A stretch of 64,000 bases of DNA from Pseudomonas fluorescens (GCF_018614775.1 NZ_JAGGOF010000001.1:35610-99609); one strand, 5' to 3'. Numbered from the stretch's first letter, positions 47,012-57,485 are shown. Numbers and translations are program-made. Notes: generated by a model not told the origin, from the letters alone.

Positions 47012-47962
47012 ATGTCTGTGTTTACCCCCTTGACTCGGCCCGAGCTGGAAACTTTTCTCGTCCCTTATGGGCTCGGCCGCCTGCTTGACTTCCAGGGGAT
47101 CGCCGCCGGTAGCGAAAACACCAATTTCTTTATCAGCCTGGAGCAAGGCGAATTCGTCCTGACCCTGATCGAGCGCGGCCCGGTACAGGAAATGCCGTTC
47201 TTCATCGAACTGCTCGACGTGCTGCATGACGCCGACCTGCCGGTGCCTTACGCCTTGCGCACCACCGACGGCGTCGCGTTGCGGGAACTGGCCGGCAAAC
47301 CGGCGCTGCTGCAACCGCGCCTGGCGGGTAAGCACATCAAGCAGGCCAATGCCCAGCATTGCGCCCAGGTCGGTGAGTTGCTGGCGCACCTGCACCTCGC
47401 CACCCGCGACAACATGATCAAGCGCAGGACCGATCGCGGCCTGGACTGGATGCAGGAGGAGGGCGCGAAGCTGCTGGCGCACCTCGACGCCGAGCCCCGA
47501 CGACTGCTGGAAGCGGCGCTGGAAGAGATCAAGCGGGAAAAGGTCGGCATCCTGGCGCTGCCCCGCGCCAACATCCACGCAGACCTGTTCCGCGACAACG
47601 CGATGTTCGAAGGCACGCACCTGACCGGGCTGATCGACTTCTACAACGCCTGTTCCGGCCCGATGCTGTATGACGTCGCCATTGCCTTGAACGACTGGTG
47701 TTCGGATGACGACGGCGTGCTCGACGGCGCCCGGGCACGAGCGCTGCTGGGGGCCTACGCAGCGCAGCGACCGTTCACTGCCGCCGAGGCCGCGCTATGG
47801 CCAACGATGCTGCGTGTGGCGTGCGTGCGGTTCTGGTTGTCGCGGTTGATTGCCGCTGAGTCATTTGCCGGCCAGGATGTGTTGATTCACGATCCGATGG
47901 AATTTCAGCAGCGGTTGGCGCAGCGGCAGGACGTTCATACACGGTTGCCTTTTGCCCTTTAA
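47012..47962 (+). CDS. thrB: Homoserine kinase, type II (ThrB/aminoglycoside-kinase fold)
   Basis: 316-residue kinase of the APH-like homoserine kinase family, which phosphorylates homoserine in threonine synthesis. Visible motifs are the nucleotide-binding GIAAGSENTNFFI near residue 29, the catalytic loop ANIHADLFRDNAMF near 187, and the metal-binding LTGLIDFYNACSGPMLYDVAIALNDWC segment near 205. It is preceded by the small DUF2782 gene. In P. aeruginosa (from memory) nrdJ genes follow thrB; here a REP-like doublet and znuA follow instead. Confidence 0.95.
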   Translation: MSVFTPLTRPELETFLVPYGLGRLLDFQGIAAGSENTNFFISLEQGEFVLTLIERGPVQEMPFFIELLDVLHDADLPVPYALRTTDGVALRELAGKPALLQPRLAGKHIKQANAQHCAQVGELLAHLHLATRDNMIKRRTDRGLDWMQEEGAKLLAHLDAEPRRLLEAALEEIKREKVGILALPRANIHADLFRDNAMFEGTHLTGLIDFYNACSGPMLYDVAIALNDWCSDDDGVLDGARARALLGAYAAQRPFTAAEAALWPTMLRVACVRFWLSRLIAAESFAGQDVLIHDPMEFQQRLAQRQDVHTRLPFAL

Positions 47963-47963
47963 A

Positions 47964-48036
47964 CAGCATCGCGGGCAAGCCATGCTCCCACAGACCAGTG
48001 TTTATTTCTGTGGGACAGGGCTTGCCCGCGATCAGG
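47964..48036. repeat. REP-like doublet between thrB and znuA
   Basis: CATCGCGGGCAAGCCATGCTCCCACAG and the inverse CTGTGGGACAGGGCTTGCCCGCGATC, 15 bases apart. The arms (GCGGGCAAGC) differ from the main family. It lies between convergent genes. Confidence 0.85.
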
Positions 48037-48054
48037 GTCACCGCCAATCAAGCG

Positions 48055-48987
48055 TTACAACGACTCCAGACACCCCGCCAAATCACTCCCCAACTTTTCC
48101 AACAACTGCTCATACCCTTGCGCCGTTGCCGGGGTATAGCCGCCCAGTGCATCCAGTTCCGCCAACTTCACCGGTAACCCGGCCACCAGGGTTTCGGCCA
48201 GGCGGGGGCGCAGGGGCGGTTCGCTGAAGACGCAGGTCTTGCCCACGGCTTGCAAGCGCGTGCGCATGGCTGCGACGTGCTGGGCGCCGGGCTGGACTTC
48301 GGCGGCCACGGCGAAAACGCCGGCGTGCTTGAGGCCGTAGTGGTCCTCGAAGTAGTCGAACGCTTCGTGGAAGACGAAATACGGCTTGCCGGCGATCCCG
48401 GCCAGACGGGCCTTGAGGCGCGTGTCCAGGGCGTCGAGACGCTGGTTGAAGCCGGCGAGGTTGCTCTGATAGCGGGCTGCGTTGGCCGGGTCGGCAGCGC
48501 TCAAGTCGGCCGCCATCTTGGCGGCGATCACCCGGGCGTTGATCGGTGAAAGCCACAGGTGCGCGTCGATCGTGCCGGGGCGGTGGTCATGATCGTGTTC
48601 GTCGCCATCCTCGTCGGTATGGGATTGGCTGTCCTCGGCAAAATGCCGCAATGTGAGCCCGGGCAGATCCTGTACCGCCACCGAAGGCTGCGTACGACCG
48701 TTCAGCACCCGTGGTAGGAAACCTTCCATGTCGGGGCCGATCCAGTAGAGCAGCTCCACCGATTGCACCTTCCGTACGTCGGATGGCCGCAAGGCGTAAT
48801 GGTGAGGCGAAGCGCCTGGCGGCAACAGCACCTCGGGAACGGCCACGCCGTCCTGCACAGCAGCGGCGATCAGCTGCAACGGCTTGATGCTGGTGAGGAC
48901 CTTGACGTCAGCCTGGGCCGGGCCGATCAGTAGAGCACTGGCGACAAAAGCGACAAAGAGCGAAAAAAATCGGGACACGGTGACCAC
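48055..48987 (-). CDS. znuA: Zinc ABC transporter binding protein ZnuA
   Basis: 310-residue periplasmic protein with a signal peptide ending near residue 26 (GPAQA). Zinc ligands are the conserved His in PGASPHHYALRPSD, His in DAHLWLSP, His in FHEAFDYFEDHYG and the acidic residue near the end. A histidine/acidic loop (SHTDEDGDEHDHDH) near residue 115-130 is typical of zinc rather than manganese binders. The start is a GTG at 48987; another in-frame GTG is three codons downstream, so the exact start is uncertain. It is divergent from zur across a 57-base region that holds a candidate Zur box. Confidence 0.95.
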   Translation of the reverse strand: MVTVSRFFSLFVAFVASALLIGPAQADVKVLTSIKPLQLIAAAVQDGVAVPEVLLPPGASPHHYALRPSDVRKVQSVELLYWIGPDMEGFLPRVLNGRTQPSVAVQDLPGLTLRHFAEDSQSHTDEDGDEHDHDHRPGTIDAHLWLSPINARVIAAKMAADLSAADPANAARYQSNLAGFNQRLDALDTRLKARLAGIAGKPYFVFHEAFDYFEDHYGLKHAGVFAVAAEVQPGAQHVAAMRTRLQAVGKTCVFSEPPLRPRLAETLVAGLPVKLAELDALGGYTPATAQGYEQLLEKLGSDLAGCLESL

Positions 48988-49005
48988 TCGAAGAGGCGGG
49001 AACGG

Positions 49006-49018
49006 GTAACATAATAAC
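49006..49018. promoter_or_regulatory. Candidate Zur box
   Basis: GTAACATAATAAC is a dyad of the GTTAC/GTTAT type between divergent znuA and zur, resembling the AT-rich Zur operators of gamma-proteobacteria. One such site would serve both directions. Zinc-dependent repression is the expected control. Confidence 0.55.
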
Positions 49019-49044
49019 GTCTCTCACAGAACTCGTCGCTGCCC

Positions 49045-49527
49045 ATGCCTATTACACCCCTTGCCAGCCGTCCCCACGATCACTCCCACTGCGTGCACAG
49101 CGCGCTGTCCGAGGCCGATACCATCTGCGCACGTCAGGGGTTGCGCCTGACCGCCTTGCGTCGCCGTGTGCTGGAACTGGTCTGGCAAAGCCACAAGCCG
49201 CTGGGCGCCTACGACATCCTGGCGGTGCTCAGCGAGCAGGACGGTCGCCGTGCCGCGCCGCCGACGGTTTATCGGGCGCTGGATTTCCTGCTGGAGAACG
49301 GCCTGGTGCACCGCATTTCGTCGCTCAATGCCTTCGTCGGCTGCAACCATCCGGAGCACGCCCACCAAGGCCAGTTCCTGATCTGCCGCGAATGCCACGC
49401 CGCCATCGAGCTTGAACAGAAGTCCATCAGCGATGCCATCGTCGCCAGCGCCAAGGATGTGGGCTTCGTGGTCGACACCCAGACCGTCGAAGTAGTCGGC
49501 CTCTGCTCCGGTTGCCAGGGGGCCTGA
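49045..49527 (+). CDS. zur: Zinc uptake regulator Zur (Fur family)
   Basis: 160-residue repressor. The N-terminal winged helix contains [29 protein letters not shown] and [21 protein letters not shown]. Zinc-binding residues include CNHPEHAHQ, the CREC pair and the final CSGC pair. With zinc it represses znuA and its own operon. The stop codon overlaps the znuC start (TGATG), so zur-znuC-znuB form one operon. Confidence 0.95.
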   Translation: MPITPLASRPHDHSHCVHSALSEADTICARQGLRLTALRRRVLELVWQSHKPLGAYDILAVLSEQDGRRAAPPTVYRALDFLLENGLVHRISSLNAFVGCNHPEHAHQGQFLICRECHAAIELEQKSISDAIVASAKDVGFVVDTQTVEVVGLCSGCQGA

Positions 49528-50309
49528 TGAGCAACGCCTTGATCCGCCTCGAACAGGTGGCCGTGACGTTCGCCGGGCAGAACGTGTTGGATAACATCCA
49601 CCTCAGCGTCGAGCCGGGGCAGATCGTGACCCTGATCGGTCCCAACGGCGCCGGCAAGACAACGCTGGTGCGCGCCGTGCTGGGTTTGCTCAAGCCGGAC
49701 AGCGGCAACGTCTGGCGCAAACCGAAGCTGCGGATCGGCTACATGCCGCAAAAACTCCACGTCGACCCGACGTTACCACTGTCGGTCCTGCGTTTTCTGC
49801 GCCTGGTGCCTGGCGTGGATCGCCAGCGGGCCTTGGCGGCGCTCAACGAAGTCGGCGCCGAACAGGTCATCGATAGCCCGGTACAAAGTGTCTCCGGCGG
49901 CGAGATGCAGCGGGTGCTGCTGGCCCGCGCCCTGCTGCGCGAGCCTGAGCTGCTGGTGCTCGACGAGCCGGTACAAGGCGTCGATGTGGCGGGGCAGGCC
50001 GAGTTGTACAGCCTGATCACCCGCCTGCGCGACCGTCACGGCTGTGGCGTGCTGATGGTGTCCCATGACCTGCACCTGGTGATGAGCACCACCGATCAGG
50101 TGGTCTGCCTCAACCGCCATGTCTGCTGTTCCGGGCACCCCGAGCAGGTCAGCGGCGACCCGGCGTTCGTCGAGCTGTTCGGCAAGAACGCACAAAGCCT
50201 GGCGATTTATCACCACCACCATGACCACGCCCACGACCTGCACGGTTCGGTGGTCATCGGTGCACCTGTGACACCCCATGTTCATGGAGATGGCTGCAAG
50301 CATGGCTGA
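49527..50309 (+). CDS. znuC: Zinc ABC transporter ATP-binding protein ZnuC
   Basis: 260-residue ATPase with Walker A GPNGAGKT at 38-45, Q-loop YMPQKL near 72, signature SGGEMQR near 133, Walker [13 protein letters not shown] near 151, and H-loop VSHDLHLV near 184. The C-terminal 35 residues are histidine-rich ([10 protein letters not shown] and VHGDGCKHG), which suggests direct zinc binding or sensing. It overlaps zur by one base and znuB by eight bases. Confidence 0.96.
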   Translation: MSNALIRLEQVAVTFAGQNVLDNIHLSVEPGQIVTLIGPNGAGKTTLVRAVLGLLKPDSGNVWRKPKLRIGYMPQKLHVDPTLPLSVLRFLRLVPGVDRQRALAALNEVGAEQVIDSPVQSVSGGEMQRVLLARALLREPELLVLDEPVQGVDVAGQAELYSLITRLRDRHGCGVLMVSHDLHLVMSTTDQVVCLNRHVCCSGHPEQVSGDPAFVELFGKNAQSLAIYHHHHDHAHDLHGSVVIGAPVTPHVHGDGCKHG

Positions 50310-51090
50310 TTTTCTGTTGTACGCCCTGCTCGCAGGCCTGGCCCTCGCGCTGGTGGCCGGGCCCCTGGGCTCGTTCGTGGTCTGGCGGCGCATGGCCTAT
50401 TTTGGCGACACCTTGTCCCACGCGGCGTTGCTTGGCGTGGCGCTGGGGTTTCTACTGGACGTGAGCCCGGCGGTGGCCGTGACTGTTGGCTGCCTGTTGC
50501 TGGCGGTGGTGCTGGTGACGTTACAACAGCGCCAGCCGCTCGCGTCCGACACACTGCTGGGCATTCTGGCGCCGAGCACCTTGTCCCTCGGGCTGGTGGT
50601 CCTGAGCTTCATGCACGATGTGCGCATCGACCTGATGGCCTACCTGTTCGGTGACCTGTTGGCAATCAGCCCGACGGACCTGGCGTGGATCCTTGGGGGC
50701 AGCGCGGCGGTACTGGCGTTGCTGGTGGCGCTGTGGCGTCCATTGCTAGCCGTCACAGTGCACGAAGAGCTGGCGCGGGTCGAAGGCCTGCCGGTGGCCA
50801 GCCTGCGCCTGGCGCTGATGCTGTTGATCGCAGTGGTCATCGCCGTGGCCATGAAAATCGTCGGTGTGTTGCTAATTACGTCGTTGCTGATCATTCCAGC
50901 CGCTGCGGCACAGCGTCACGCCCGCTCGCCGGAGCAGATGGCCCTGGGTGCGAGCCTGCTGGGCATGCTCGCGGTGTGTGGCGGGCTGGCCCTTTCCTGG
51001 TTCAAGGACACCCCGGCCGGCCCGTCGATCGTGGTCAGTGCCGGCGCGTTGTTTCTGCTGAGTTTTGTCCTGCCCCGCCGGGGGGTGTAG
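50302..51090 (+). CDS. znuB: Zinc ABC transporter permease ZnuB
   Basis: 262-residue inner-membrane protein with about eight helices, of the ABC-3 permease family. Family features are [30 protein letters not shown] near the N-terminus and [26 protein letters not shown] near residue 180. It forms the channel with ZnuC and takes zinc from ZnuA. The ATG at 50302 lies inside the znuC end, and starts [13 protein letters not shown]. Confidence 0.96.
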   Translation: MADFLLYALLAGLALALVAGPLGSFVVWRRMAYFGDTLSHAALLGVALGFLLDVSPAVAVTVGCLLLAVVLVTLQQRQPLASDTLLGILAPSTLSLGLVVLSFMHDVRIDLMAYLFGDLLAISPTDLAWILGGSAAVLALLVALWRPLLAVTVHEELARVEGLPVASLRLALMLLIAVVIAVAMKIVGVLLITSLLIIPAAAAQRHARSPEQMALGASLLGMLAVCGGLALSWFKDTPAGPSIVVSAGALFLLSFVLPRRGV

Positions 51091-51127
51091 ACTTGCTCGC
51101 TTTTTGCGCAAATAGAGAGTCGCAGGA

Positions 51128-51841
51128 ATGAAGCCGTTCGCCTCCCGTTATCTGCTCCTTGTCGCACTTTCGGTGCTACTGGGCGCCTGCCAGAGTACGC
51201 CGCCGGTCACCGAGGCCCCCGACACCCGGGGCCCGGCCATCGCGCAGCTGGAACAAAGCCTGGCCGCCAATGAGCTGGCCACCGCTGAAGATCAACTGGC
51301 CACCTTGCAAGCCCAGTCACCTGAAGATGCGTCGCTGGAGCCCTTCCAGCGCCAGTTGGCCGAGGCGTATCTGCGCCGCAGCCAGATCGACCTGCAAAAG
51401 GGTGATGTAAACGCTGCCGCGACGGCCCTGAGCCGCGCCCGGGCGTTGATGCCCAAGGCACCAGCGCTCACTGGCGAGGTCAACAGCGCGATTGCCGAGG
51501 CCCGCAAGGCTGATCTGGATAAAGCCGAGGCTGCTCTGAAGGCTGCCGAAGCCAAACCGGTTGCCAAGCTGATCGATCCTAGCGCCGAGAGCACCACCAT
51601 CCAGCTCAATATCGCCGATATCCAGCAAATGCGTCGGCAACTCGATGCCATTGCCGCTGATGTGGTGGCTTACCAGTGCGACGTCAGTATCCAGGCACCG
51701 CGTACCGATGATTATCCGTGGTTGGCGAACCTGCTGACCAAGCGGGTTAAAAAGCTCGACCCGGGGTTTGATCTGAAGGTGCGCAAGCAGATTCTGCGCA
51801 GTGTGCCGGCGCAGTTGGTGCTCACTCCGCGCAAGTCCTAA
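51128..51841 (+). CDS. Conserved lipoprotein with TPR-like N-terminus
   Basis: 237-residue lipoprotein with lipobox LLGAC (lipidated Cys21). Residues about 40-150 are helical, with TPR-like repeats (LAANELATAEDQLATLQAQ, AYLRRSQIDLQKGDVNAAATALSRARALMP). The C-terminal part, STTIQLNIADIQQMRRQLDAIAADVVAYQCD, is conserved in the lipoprotein found after znuB in Pseudomonas. Function unknown. It starts 37 bases after znuB and may be in the operon. Confidence 0.88.
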   Translation: MKPFASRYLLLVALSVLLGACQSTPPVTEAPDTRGPAIAQLEQSLAANELATAEDQLATLQAQSPEDASLEPFQRQLAEAYLRRSQIDLQKGDVNAAATALSRARALMPKAPALTGEVNSAIAEARKADLDKAEAALKAAEAKPVAKLIDPSAESTTIQLNIADIQQMRRQLDAIAADVVAYQCDVSIQAPRTDDYPWLANLLTKRVKKLDPGFDLKVRKQILRSVPAQLVLTPRKS

Positions 51842-51844
51842 AAG

Positions 51845-52077
51845 CATCGCGAGCAGGCTCGCTCCCACAGGGGGGTTTGTGTCGGATACAGAATTCGTAT
51901 CCACAACAAAGCCCTTGATGGGGGCGAGCCTGCTCGCGATAGCGGTGGGTCAGCCAGAAAAGATGTGACTGTAAAGCCGCCTTCGCGGGCAAGCCCACTC
52001 CCACAGTGGAACGGCGGTGTGCTCGGGCTCTGTGGCCGACACAAAACCCTGTGGGAGCGAGCCTGCTCGCGATGGCG
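51845..52077. repeat. Cluster of four REP elements
   Basis: Four REP units in about 230 bases: GCGAGCAGGCTCGCTCCCAC at 51850, an opposite copy at 51921, a variant GCGGGCAAGCCCACTCCCAC at 51985, and GTGGGAGCGAGCCTGCTCGC at 52051. The first two and the last two form doublets. They fill the gap between the lipoprotein gene and the end of katE. Confidence 0.88.
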
Positions 52078-52110
52078 TCCTACTAGCCACCAGAACTTCT
52101 CAGACGACCA

Positions 52111-54249
52111 TCAAGCCGGAATCGCCTTGGCCTTGGGCTCCCGCGCCCAGACCCGGTGTTGGGCAATCGCATCGAAGAATGCCTGGAACTTGCCAGCATC
52201 CGCGTCCGGAATCAGCCCCGCATCCGCCTCCAGCTTCAACAACACCAGCAATTGCCGGGCTTCGCCATTCAGGGCAATCGCCTTCAGGTGTTTGTAGGCT
52301 TCAAGCACGTAATGCAGTGCCACCCCATCGGCACTCATGGCCTCGATCGATTGCGCGCCACCCGGTACGAACACCGCATCAAAGGCAATCGACGGCATTC
52401 CTTCCATGGACGCATCGACCGGCAGCGTCTGCCCGTCGGCAGTGGTGACCGGCGCAGAGGTCGGCCCCAGCACTTTGGCATGGGCGCCCTCGGCCTTCAG
52501 GGCCTGCTTGAGCGCATCGATGATCGCCCCATCGACACCGTTCGCCACCAGCACCGCGACCTTGCGGGTCTTGATGTCTCCAGACAACAGGTTCGCCTGG
52601 CTCAAGGCCGGGGACTGCTCCAGCGAAGGCGTCGGTACATCCACGGTGCAGGCGGTGGGTGCCGGCAAGCCGAGGTTCTTCGCCACGCGCCCGGCCAGTT
52701 CCAAGTCGATGTTGGCAAGGATCTCGTTGACCTGCCGCGCCCGGATGAACTCCCGCTCCACTTTACCCAGCTCGAAGCTGTAGGCGGCGATGATGTGCTC
52801 TTGCTCGTGAGGGCTCATGCTCTTGTAGAACAGCCGCGCCTGAGAGAAGTGATCGCCGAATGATTCGCTGCGCTGGCGGATCTTGTGGGCATCGATGCGC
52901 TCCGGATAGCTCTCGAAACCACCGTCCTGCGGACCAGGCGGGGTTTCCTTCGGCCAGCCTCCGTCGATCGAGTTTGGCTCGTAGGAGGTCCGTCCCTTGT
53001 CGATGGTGCTGCGGTGCATGCCGTCGCGCTGGCCATTGTGCACCGGGGTGATGGCACGGTTGATCGGCAGCTCATGAAAGTTCGGCCCACCGAGTCGGCT
53101 GATTTGCGTATCGGTGTAGGAAAAGAGTCGGCCTTGCAGCAACGGGTCGTTGGAAAAGTCGATGCCCGGCACGATATGCCCAGGGCAGAAGGCGACTTGC
53201 TCGACTTCGGCGAAGAAATTGTCCGGGTTACGGTTCAACACCATCTTGCCCAGCGGCGTGATCGGCACCAGCTCCTCGGGGATGATCTTGGTCGGGTCGA
53301 GCAGGTCGAAGTCGAATTTATGCTCGTCTTCCTCGGCGACGATCTGCACGCCGAACTCCCATTCCGGGTAGTCGCCCATCTCGATCGCTTCCCACAAATC
53401 GCGACGGTGGTAATCAGTGTCTTTACCCGCCAGCTTCTGGGCTTCGTCCCACACCAGCGAACAGGTGCCAACCTTGGGCCGCCAGTGGAATTTGACGAAG
53501 CTGCTGCGGCCTTCGGCGTTGATCATGCGGAACGTGTGCACGCCAAAACCTTGCATGCTCCGCAGGCTTTTGGGGATGGCCCGGTCGGACATCGCCCAGA
53601 TCACCATATGGGCCGATTCCGGCACCAGCGAGACAAAATCCCAGAAGGTGTCGTGGGCCGAGCCGCCGGTAGGGATCTCGTTGTGGGGTTCGGGTTTTAC
53701 CGCATGGACGAAGTCCGGAAACTTGATTGCGTCCTGAATGAAAAACACCGGCATGTTGTTGCCCACCAGGTCGAAGTTGCCTTCGTCGGTGAAGAACTTC
53801 ACGGCAAAGCCGCGCACGTCGCGCACGGTGTCACCGGAACCGCGCGGCCCCTGCACCGTGGAAAAGCGCACGAACACCGGCGTCTTTTTGCTCGGGTCCT
53901 GTAGGAAACCGGCCTTGGTGAGTGCCGAATGCGCCTCATAACACTGAAAATAACCATGGGCCCCGGTACCACGGGCGTGAACGATGCGCTCCGGAATGCG
54001 CTCGTGGTCAAAATGCGTGATCTTTTCACGCATGATGAAGTCTTCCAGCAGCGAGGGCCCACGAGCCCCAGCGCGCAGGGTGTTCTGGTTGTCGGCGATC
54101 TTCACGCCCTGATTGGTGCGCAACGCCTGTTCGGTGGCGTCGGTACGAAACTGTTCCAGGCTGTCGAGCTTGGCGTTGGTGTTGCCGCGATCCAGGGTGT
54201 CGGTCCCGGCCAGTTGGCTCTTGGTACCGGCGGGCTTGTCGATGCTCAT
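52111..54249 (-). CDS. katE: Large-subunit catalase HPII (KatE)
   Basis: 712-residue haem catalase of the large-subunit clade. The distal His is in [12 protein letters not shown]; the distal Asn is in [12 protein letters not shown]; the proximal haem Tyr is in [14 protein letters not shown]. The last 150 residues form the DJ-1/PfpI-like domain of clade 2 catalases. It decomposes H2O2 and is usually stationary-phase induced. The ATG at 54249 has GAGGAG nine bases upstream and is preferred to a TTG 33 codons earlier. It is divergent from metN. Confidence 0.96.
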   Translation of the reverse strand: MSIDKPAGTKSQLAGTDTLDRGNTNAKLDSLEQFRTDATEQALRTNQGVKIADNQNTLRAGARGPSLLEDFIMREKITHFDHERIPERIVHARGTGAHGYFQCYEAHSALTKAGFLQDPSKKTPVFVRFSTVQGPRGSGDTVRDVRGFAVKFFTDEGNFDLVGNNMPVFFIQDAIKFPDFVHAVKPEPHNEIPTGGSAHDTFWDFVSLVPESAHMVIWAMSDRAIPKSLRSMQGFGVHTFRMINAEGRSSFVKFHWRPKVGTCSLVWDEAQKLAGKDTDYHRRDLWEAIEMGDYPEWEFGVQIVAEEDEHKFDFDLLDPTKIIPEELVPITPLGKMVLNRNPDNFFAEVEQVAFCPGHIVPGIDFSNDPLLQGRLFSYTDTQISRLGGPNFHELPINRAITPVHNGQRDGMHRSTIDKGRTSYEPNSIDGGWPKETPPGPQDGGFESYPERIDAHKIRQRSESFGDHFSQARLFYKSMSPHEQEHIIAAYSFELGKVEREFIRARQVNEILANIDLELAGRVAKNLGLPAPTACTVDVPTPSLEQSPALSQANLLSGDIKTRKVAVLVANGVDGAIIDALKQALKAEGAHAKVLGPTSAPVTTADGQTLPVDASMEGMPSIAFDAVFVPGGAQSIEAMSADGVALHYVLEAYKHLKAIALNGEARQLLVLLKLEADAGLIPDADAGKFQAFFDAIAQHRVWAREPKAKAIPA

Positions 54250-54458
54250 CAGGCGTAACTCCTCTTTGCGATCTGTGGCTGCTTTAGGAGTGACCGACGC
54301 CGTTTCGCTGCGTTCCTTTTTTGTGTCCTTTGATCGTCTTATTGCCAAATCACTGGTCCAATCGCAAATAAATGCTAAGAACCTCTATACGGACAGGCTA
54401 AAATGCGCGCCCGGCTAACCGCTGATCCTTTTCCAACGCGCCCCACAAGGTTCGCTAC

Positions 54459-55466
54459 GTGATCGAGTTTCAAAACGTCCATAAAACCTACCGGGTTGCC
54501 GGTAAGGATATCCCCGCCCTGCATCCGACCAATCTGAGGATTGAGAACGGTCAGGTCTTCGGCCTGATCGGCCATTCCGGTGCGGGAAAAAGTACCCTGC
54601 TGCGTCTGATCAATCGCCTGGAAGACGCCAGCGGCGGCAAAATCATCGTCGATGGCGAGGAAGTCACCGCCCTGGACGCAGGCGGCCTGCGCCGCTTCCG
54701 CCAACAGGTCGGAATGATCTTCCAGCACTTCAACCTGCTGGCCTCCAAGACCGTCGCCGACAACGTCGCGCTGCCGCTGACGCTGGCCGGTGAATTGTCC
54801 CGCAACGAAATCGACCTGCGGGTTGCCGAGTTGCTGGCGCGGGTGGGCTTGTCCGACCACGCCAAAAAATACCCGGCGCAATTGTCCGGCGGCCAGAAGC
54901 AGCGCGTCGGCATCGCCCGCGCCCTGGCGACCAAGCCGAAGATTCTGCTGTGCGACGAGGCCACCAGCGCCCTCGACCCGCAGACCACCGCCTCGGTGCT
55001 GCAACTGCTGGCCGAGATCAACCGCGAGCTGAAGCTGACCATTGTGCTGATCACCCATGAAATGGACGTGATCCGCCGGGTTTGCGATGAAGTGGGCGTG
55101 ATGGACGCCGGCGTCATCGTCGAGCAGGGCCCGGTGGCCGAGGTGTTCCTGCATCCAAAACACCCGACCACCAAGCGTTTCGTCCAGGAAGACGAGCAAG
55201 TCGACGAAGGCGAACAGCGCGACGATTTTGCCCACGTACCCGGGCGCATCGTGCGTCTGACGTTCCAGGGCGACGCGACCTACGCGCCATTGCTCGGCAC
55301 CGTCGCCCGGGAAACCGGCGTGGACTACAGCATCCTGGCCGGTCGCATCGACCGCATAAAGGACACCCCCTACGGGCAACTGACCCTCGCCATTACCGGC
55401 GGTGACATGGAGGCGGCGTTCGCCCGCTTCACCGCGGCCGATGTCCACATGGAGGTGCTGCGCTGA
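54459..55466 (+). CDS. metN: Methionine ABC transporter ATP-binding protein MetN
   Basis: 335-residue ATPase. It has Walker [10 protein letters not shown] near residue 38, signature LSGGQKQR near 141, Walker [14 protein letters not shown] near 162, and a C-terminal NIL/ACT-like methionine-sensing domain (about 265-335). It starts with GTG at 54459, translated [15 protein letters not shown], with AAGG upstream. Its stop overlaps the metI start (TGATG). It powers methionine import with MetI and MetQ. Confidence 0.96.
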   Translation: MIEFQNVHKTYRVAGKDIPALHPTNLRIENGQVFGLIGHSGAGKSTLLRLINRLEDASGGKIIVDGEEVTALDAGGLRRFRQQVGMIFQHFNLLASKTVADNVALPLTLAGELSRNEIDLRVAELLARVGLSDHAKKYPAQLSGGQKQRVGIARALATKPKILLCDEATSALDPQTTASVLQLLAEINRELKLTIVLITHEMDVIRRVCDEVGVMDAGVIVEQGPVAEVFLHPKHPTTKRFVQEDEQVDEGEQRDDFAHVPGRIVRLTFQGDATYAPLLGTVARETGVDYSILAGRIDRIKDTPYGQLTLAITGGDMEAAFARFTAADVHMEVLR

Positions 55467-56140
55467 TGGACCTGTTGAATTCATTCTTCGCCAACATCGA
55501 CTGGCTGGAAATCTGGCTGGCCACCGGCGACACCTTCCTGATGCTGTTCGGTTCGCTGCTGTTTACCGTACTGCTCGGCCTGCCGTTGGGGGTGCTGCTG
55601 TTCCTGTGCAGCCCACGCCAACTGCTCGAGGCCCGCGGCGTTTATGCGCTGCTGTCGCTGATCGTCAACATCCTGCGCTCGCTGCCGTTCATCATCCTGT
55701 TGATCGTGATGATCCCGTTCACGGTGTTGATCACCGGCACCTCGCTGGGCGTAGCCGGGGCGATTCCACCGCTGGTGGTGGGCGCCACACCGTTCTTCGC
55801 TCGCCTGGTGGAAACCGCCCTGCGCGAAGTCGACCGCGGCATCATCGAAGCGACCCAGGCCATGGGCGCCACGACCCGGCAGATCATCGTCAACGCCTTG
55901 CTGCCGGAAGCCCGTCCGGGCATCTTTGCAGCGATAACGGTGACAGCGATTACGCTGGTGTCCTACACGGCCATGGCCGGTGTGGTAGGTGCCGGTGGCT
56001 TGGGCGACCTGGCGATCCGGTTCGGCTACCAGCGTTTCCAGACCGATGTCATGGTCGTGACGGTGGTGTTGCTGCTGGTGCTGGTTCAGGTCCTGCAAAC
56101 CGTGGGCGACAAACTGGTTGTGCATTTCTCTAGAAAATAA
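55466..56140 (+). CDS. metI: Methionine ABC transporter permease MetI
   Basis: 224-residue inner-membrane permease with five to six helices. It has the family loop EVDRGIIEATQAMGATTRQIIVNALLPEARPG that contacts the ATPase, and an N-terminal FLMLFGSLLFTVLLGLPLGVLLF helix. It is coupled to metN by an overlapping stop/start and followed by metQ after 79 bases. Confidence 0.96.
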   Translation: MDLLNSFFANIDWLEIWLATGDTFLMLFGSLLFTVLLGLPLGVLLFLCSPRQLLEARGVYALLSLIVNILRSLPFIILLIVMIPFTVLITGTSLGVAGAIPPLVVGATPFFARLVETALREVDRGIIEATQAMGATTRQIIVNALLPEARPGIFAAITVTAITLVSYTAMAGVVGAGGLGDLAIRFGYQRFQTDVMVVTVVLLLVLVQVLQTVGDKLVVHFSRK

Positions 56141-56219
56141 GGCCTCGCGCCTCATAAACCATGAGCCAGCCATTCGCTGGCAGGCGCCGAGAACGGGCGC
56201 CCGAAAAGGAGTTAGCTGA

Positions 56220-56990
56220 ATGAAGAAGTTACTGGTTGCCCTCACTGCCGCTGCAGCGTTTTCCGCCCACGCCGACACCCTGACCGTCGCCGCGACGCCG
56301 GTGCCCCACGCGGAAATCCTCGAGTTTGTCAAACCGGCCCTGGCCAAAGAAGGCGTGGACCTCAAGGTCAAGGTCTTCACCGACTACATCCAGCCCAACG
56401 TGCAAGTCGCCGAAAAACGCCTGGACGCCAACTTCTTCCAGCATCAGCCGTACCTGGATGAATTCAACAAGGCCAAGGGCACGAACCTGGTGAGCGTGGC
56501 CGGCGTGCACCTGGAGCCCCTGGGCGCGTACTCCAGCAAATACAAGAAACTCGAAGAACTGCCCGGCGGCGCCAACGTGGTCATCCCCAACGACGCCACC
56601 AACGGCGGCCGTGCACTGTTGCTGCTGGCGAAGGAAAAATTGATCAAGCTGAAGCATCCCGAGGATATCCTGTCGACCACCAAGGACATCACCGAGAACC
56701 CGAAAGACCTGAAATTCCGCGAACTGGAAGCCGCGACCATTCCGCGCGTGCTGACCCAGGTCGACTTGGCGTTGATCAACACCAACTACGCGCTGGAAGC
56801 CAAGCTCGATCCGTCCAAGGATGCGCTGGTGATCGAAGGCAGCGACTCGCCTTACGTGAACATCCTGGTGGCGCGTGAAGACGACAAGGACAGCGAGGCG
56901 ATGAAGAAGCTGGTGGCTGCGTTGCATAGCCCGGAAGTGAAGGCGTTTATTCTGGAGAAGTACAAAGGCGCTGTGCTGCCGGCGTTCTGA
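56220..56990 (+). CDS. metQ: Methionine-binding periplasmic protein MetQ (non-lipidated)
   Basis: 256-residue NlpA-family binding protein. The signal peptide (about 1-18, AFSAHA) has no lipobox cysteine, so the protein is predicted soluble in the periplasm, unlike the lipoprotein MetQ of E. coli. The mature part has TVAATPVPHAEILEF, YIQPNVQVAEKRLDANFFQHQPYL, and VIPNDATNGGRALLLL, all typical. It delivers methionine to MetNI. A strong terminator follows. Confidence 0.95.
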   Translation: MKKLLVALTAAAAFSAHADTLTVAATPVPHAEILEFVKPALAKEGVDLKVKVFTDYIQPNVQVAEKRLDANFFQHQPYLDEFNKAKGTNLVSVAGVHLEPLGAYSSKYKKLEELPGGANVVIPNDATNGGRALLLLAKEKLIKLKHPEDILSTTKDITENPKDLKFRELEAATIPRVLTQVDLALINTNYALEAKLDPSKDALVIEGSDSPYVNILVAREDDKDSEAMKKLVAALHSPEVKAFILEKYKGAVLPAF

Positions 56991-57008
56991 TCTGATCGGG
57001 TGGTGAAA

Positions 57009-57046
57009 AAAACGGGCCTGCGTGGGAATGCAGGCCCGTTTTTTTT
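57009..57046 (+). terminator. Intrinsic terminator after metQ
   Basis: Stem ACGGGCCTGC-rich, closing ACGGGCCTGCGT...GCAGGCCCGT, followed by eight T. The preceding A-run allows use in both directions. Confidence 0.92.
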
Positions 57047-57110
57047 GCACTCATGATAAATTCCCAGCCGCGACCTCTAATCAATAGAGGGCATTCAGGG
57101 AGAGATGTGA

Positions 57111-57485
57111 GTGATCAAGTCTTTGTTGGTTGGGGCATTGCTGGCAATGGCATCAGCATCGGCATTTGCGATGAGTTGCGATAACCCTCGAAACGCCTAT
57201 GACAGAACCTATTGCGCGTCGTTGAAAATGGTCCAGTCGGATCAGGAAATCAACGATCAATACAAGAAGACGATGAGTGCGCTGAACCCGGAACAAAAGA
57301 AAAAGGTGAAAGCCGCTCAGATCCAGTGGATCAAGGTTCGCGACAACGCCTGTTCCAACGACGGCCTGCTCTACCTGGACTGTGCCAACGAGAAGACCGA
57401 AGCGCGTATCGTCATACTCAAGGCTGTCGAGCGCGAGTGCCGTGCTGCCGGTTGCGACGACGCCAAGCTGTCGCAGGTCGAGTAA
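57111..57485 (+). CDS. LprI-family (DUF1311) secreted protein
   Basis: 124-residue exported protein with a signal peptide of about 20 residues (ASASAFA). The mature part has the lysozyme-inhibitor LprI pattern: CDNPRNAYDRTYCASLKMVQSDQEINDQYKKTM, AQIQWIKVRDNAC and AERECRAAGC, with six or more cysteines likely forming disulfides. Relatives protect against lysozyme; the role of this one is not proved. It starts with GTG at 57111 with AGGGAGAG upstream. Confidence 0.88.
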   Translation: MIKSLLVGALLAMASASAFAMSCDNPRNAYDRTYCASLKMVQSDQEINDQYKKTMSALNPEQKKKVKAAQIQWIKVRDNACSNDGLLYLDCANEKTEARIVILKAVERECRAAGCDDAKLSQVE

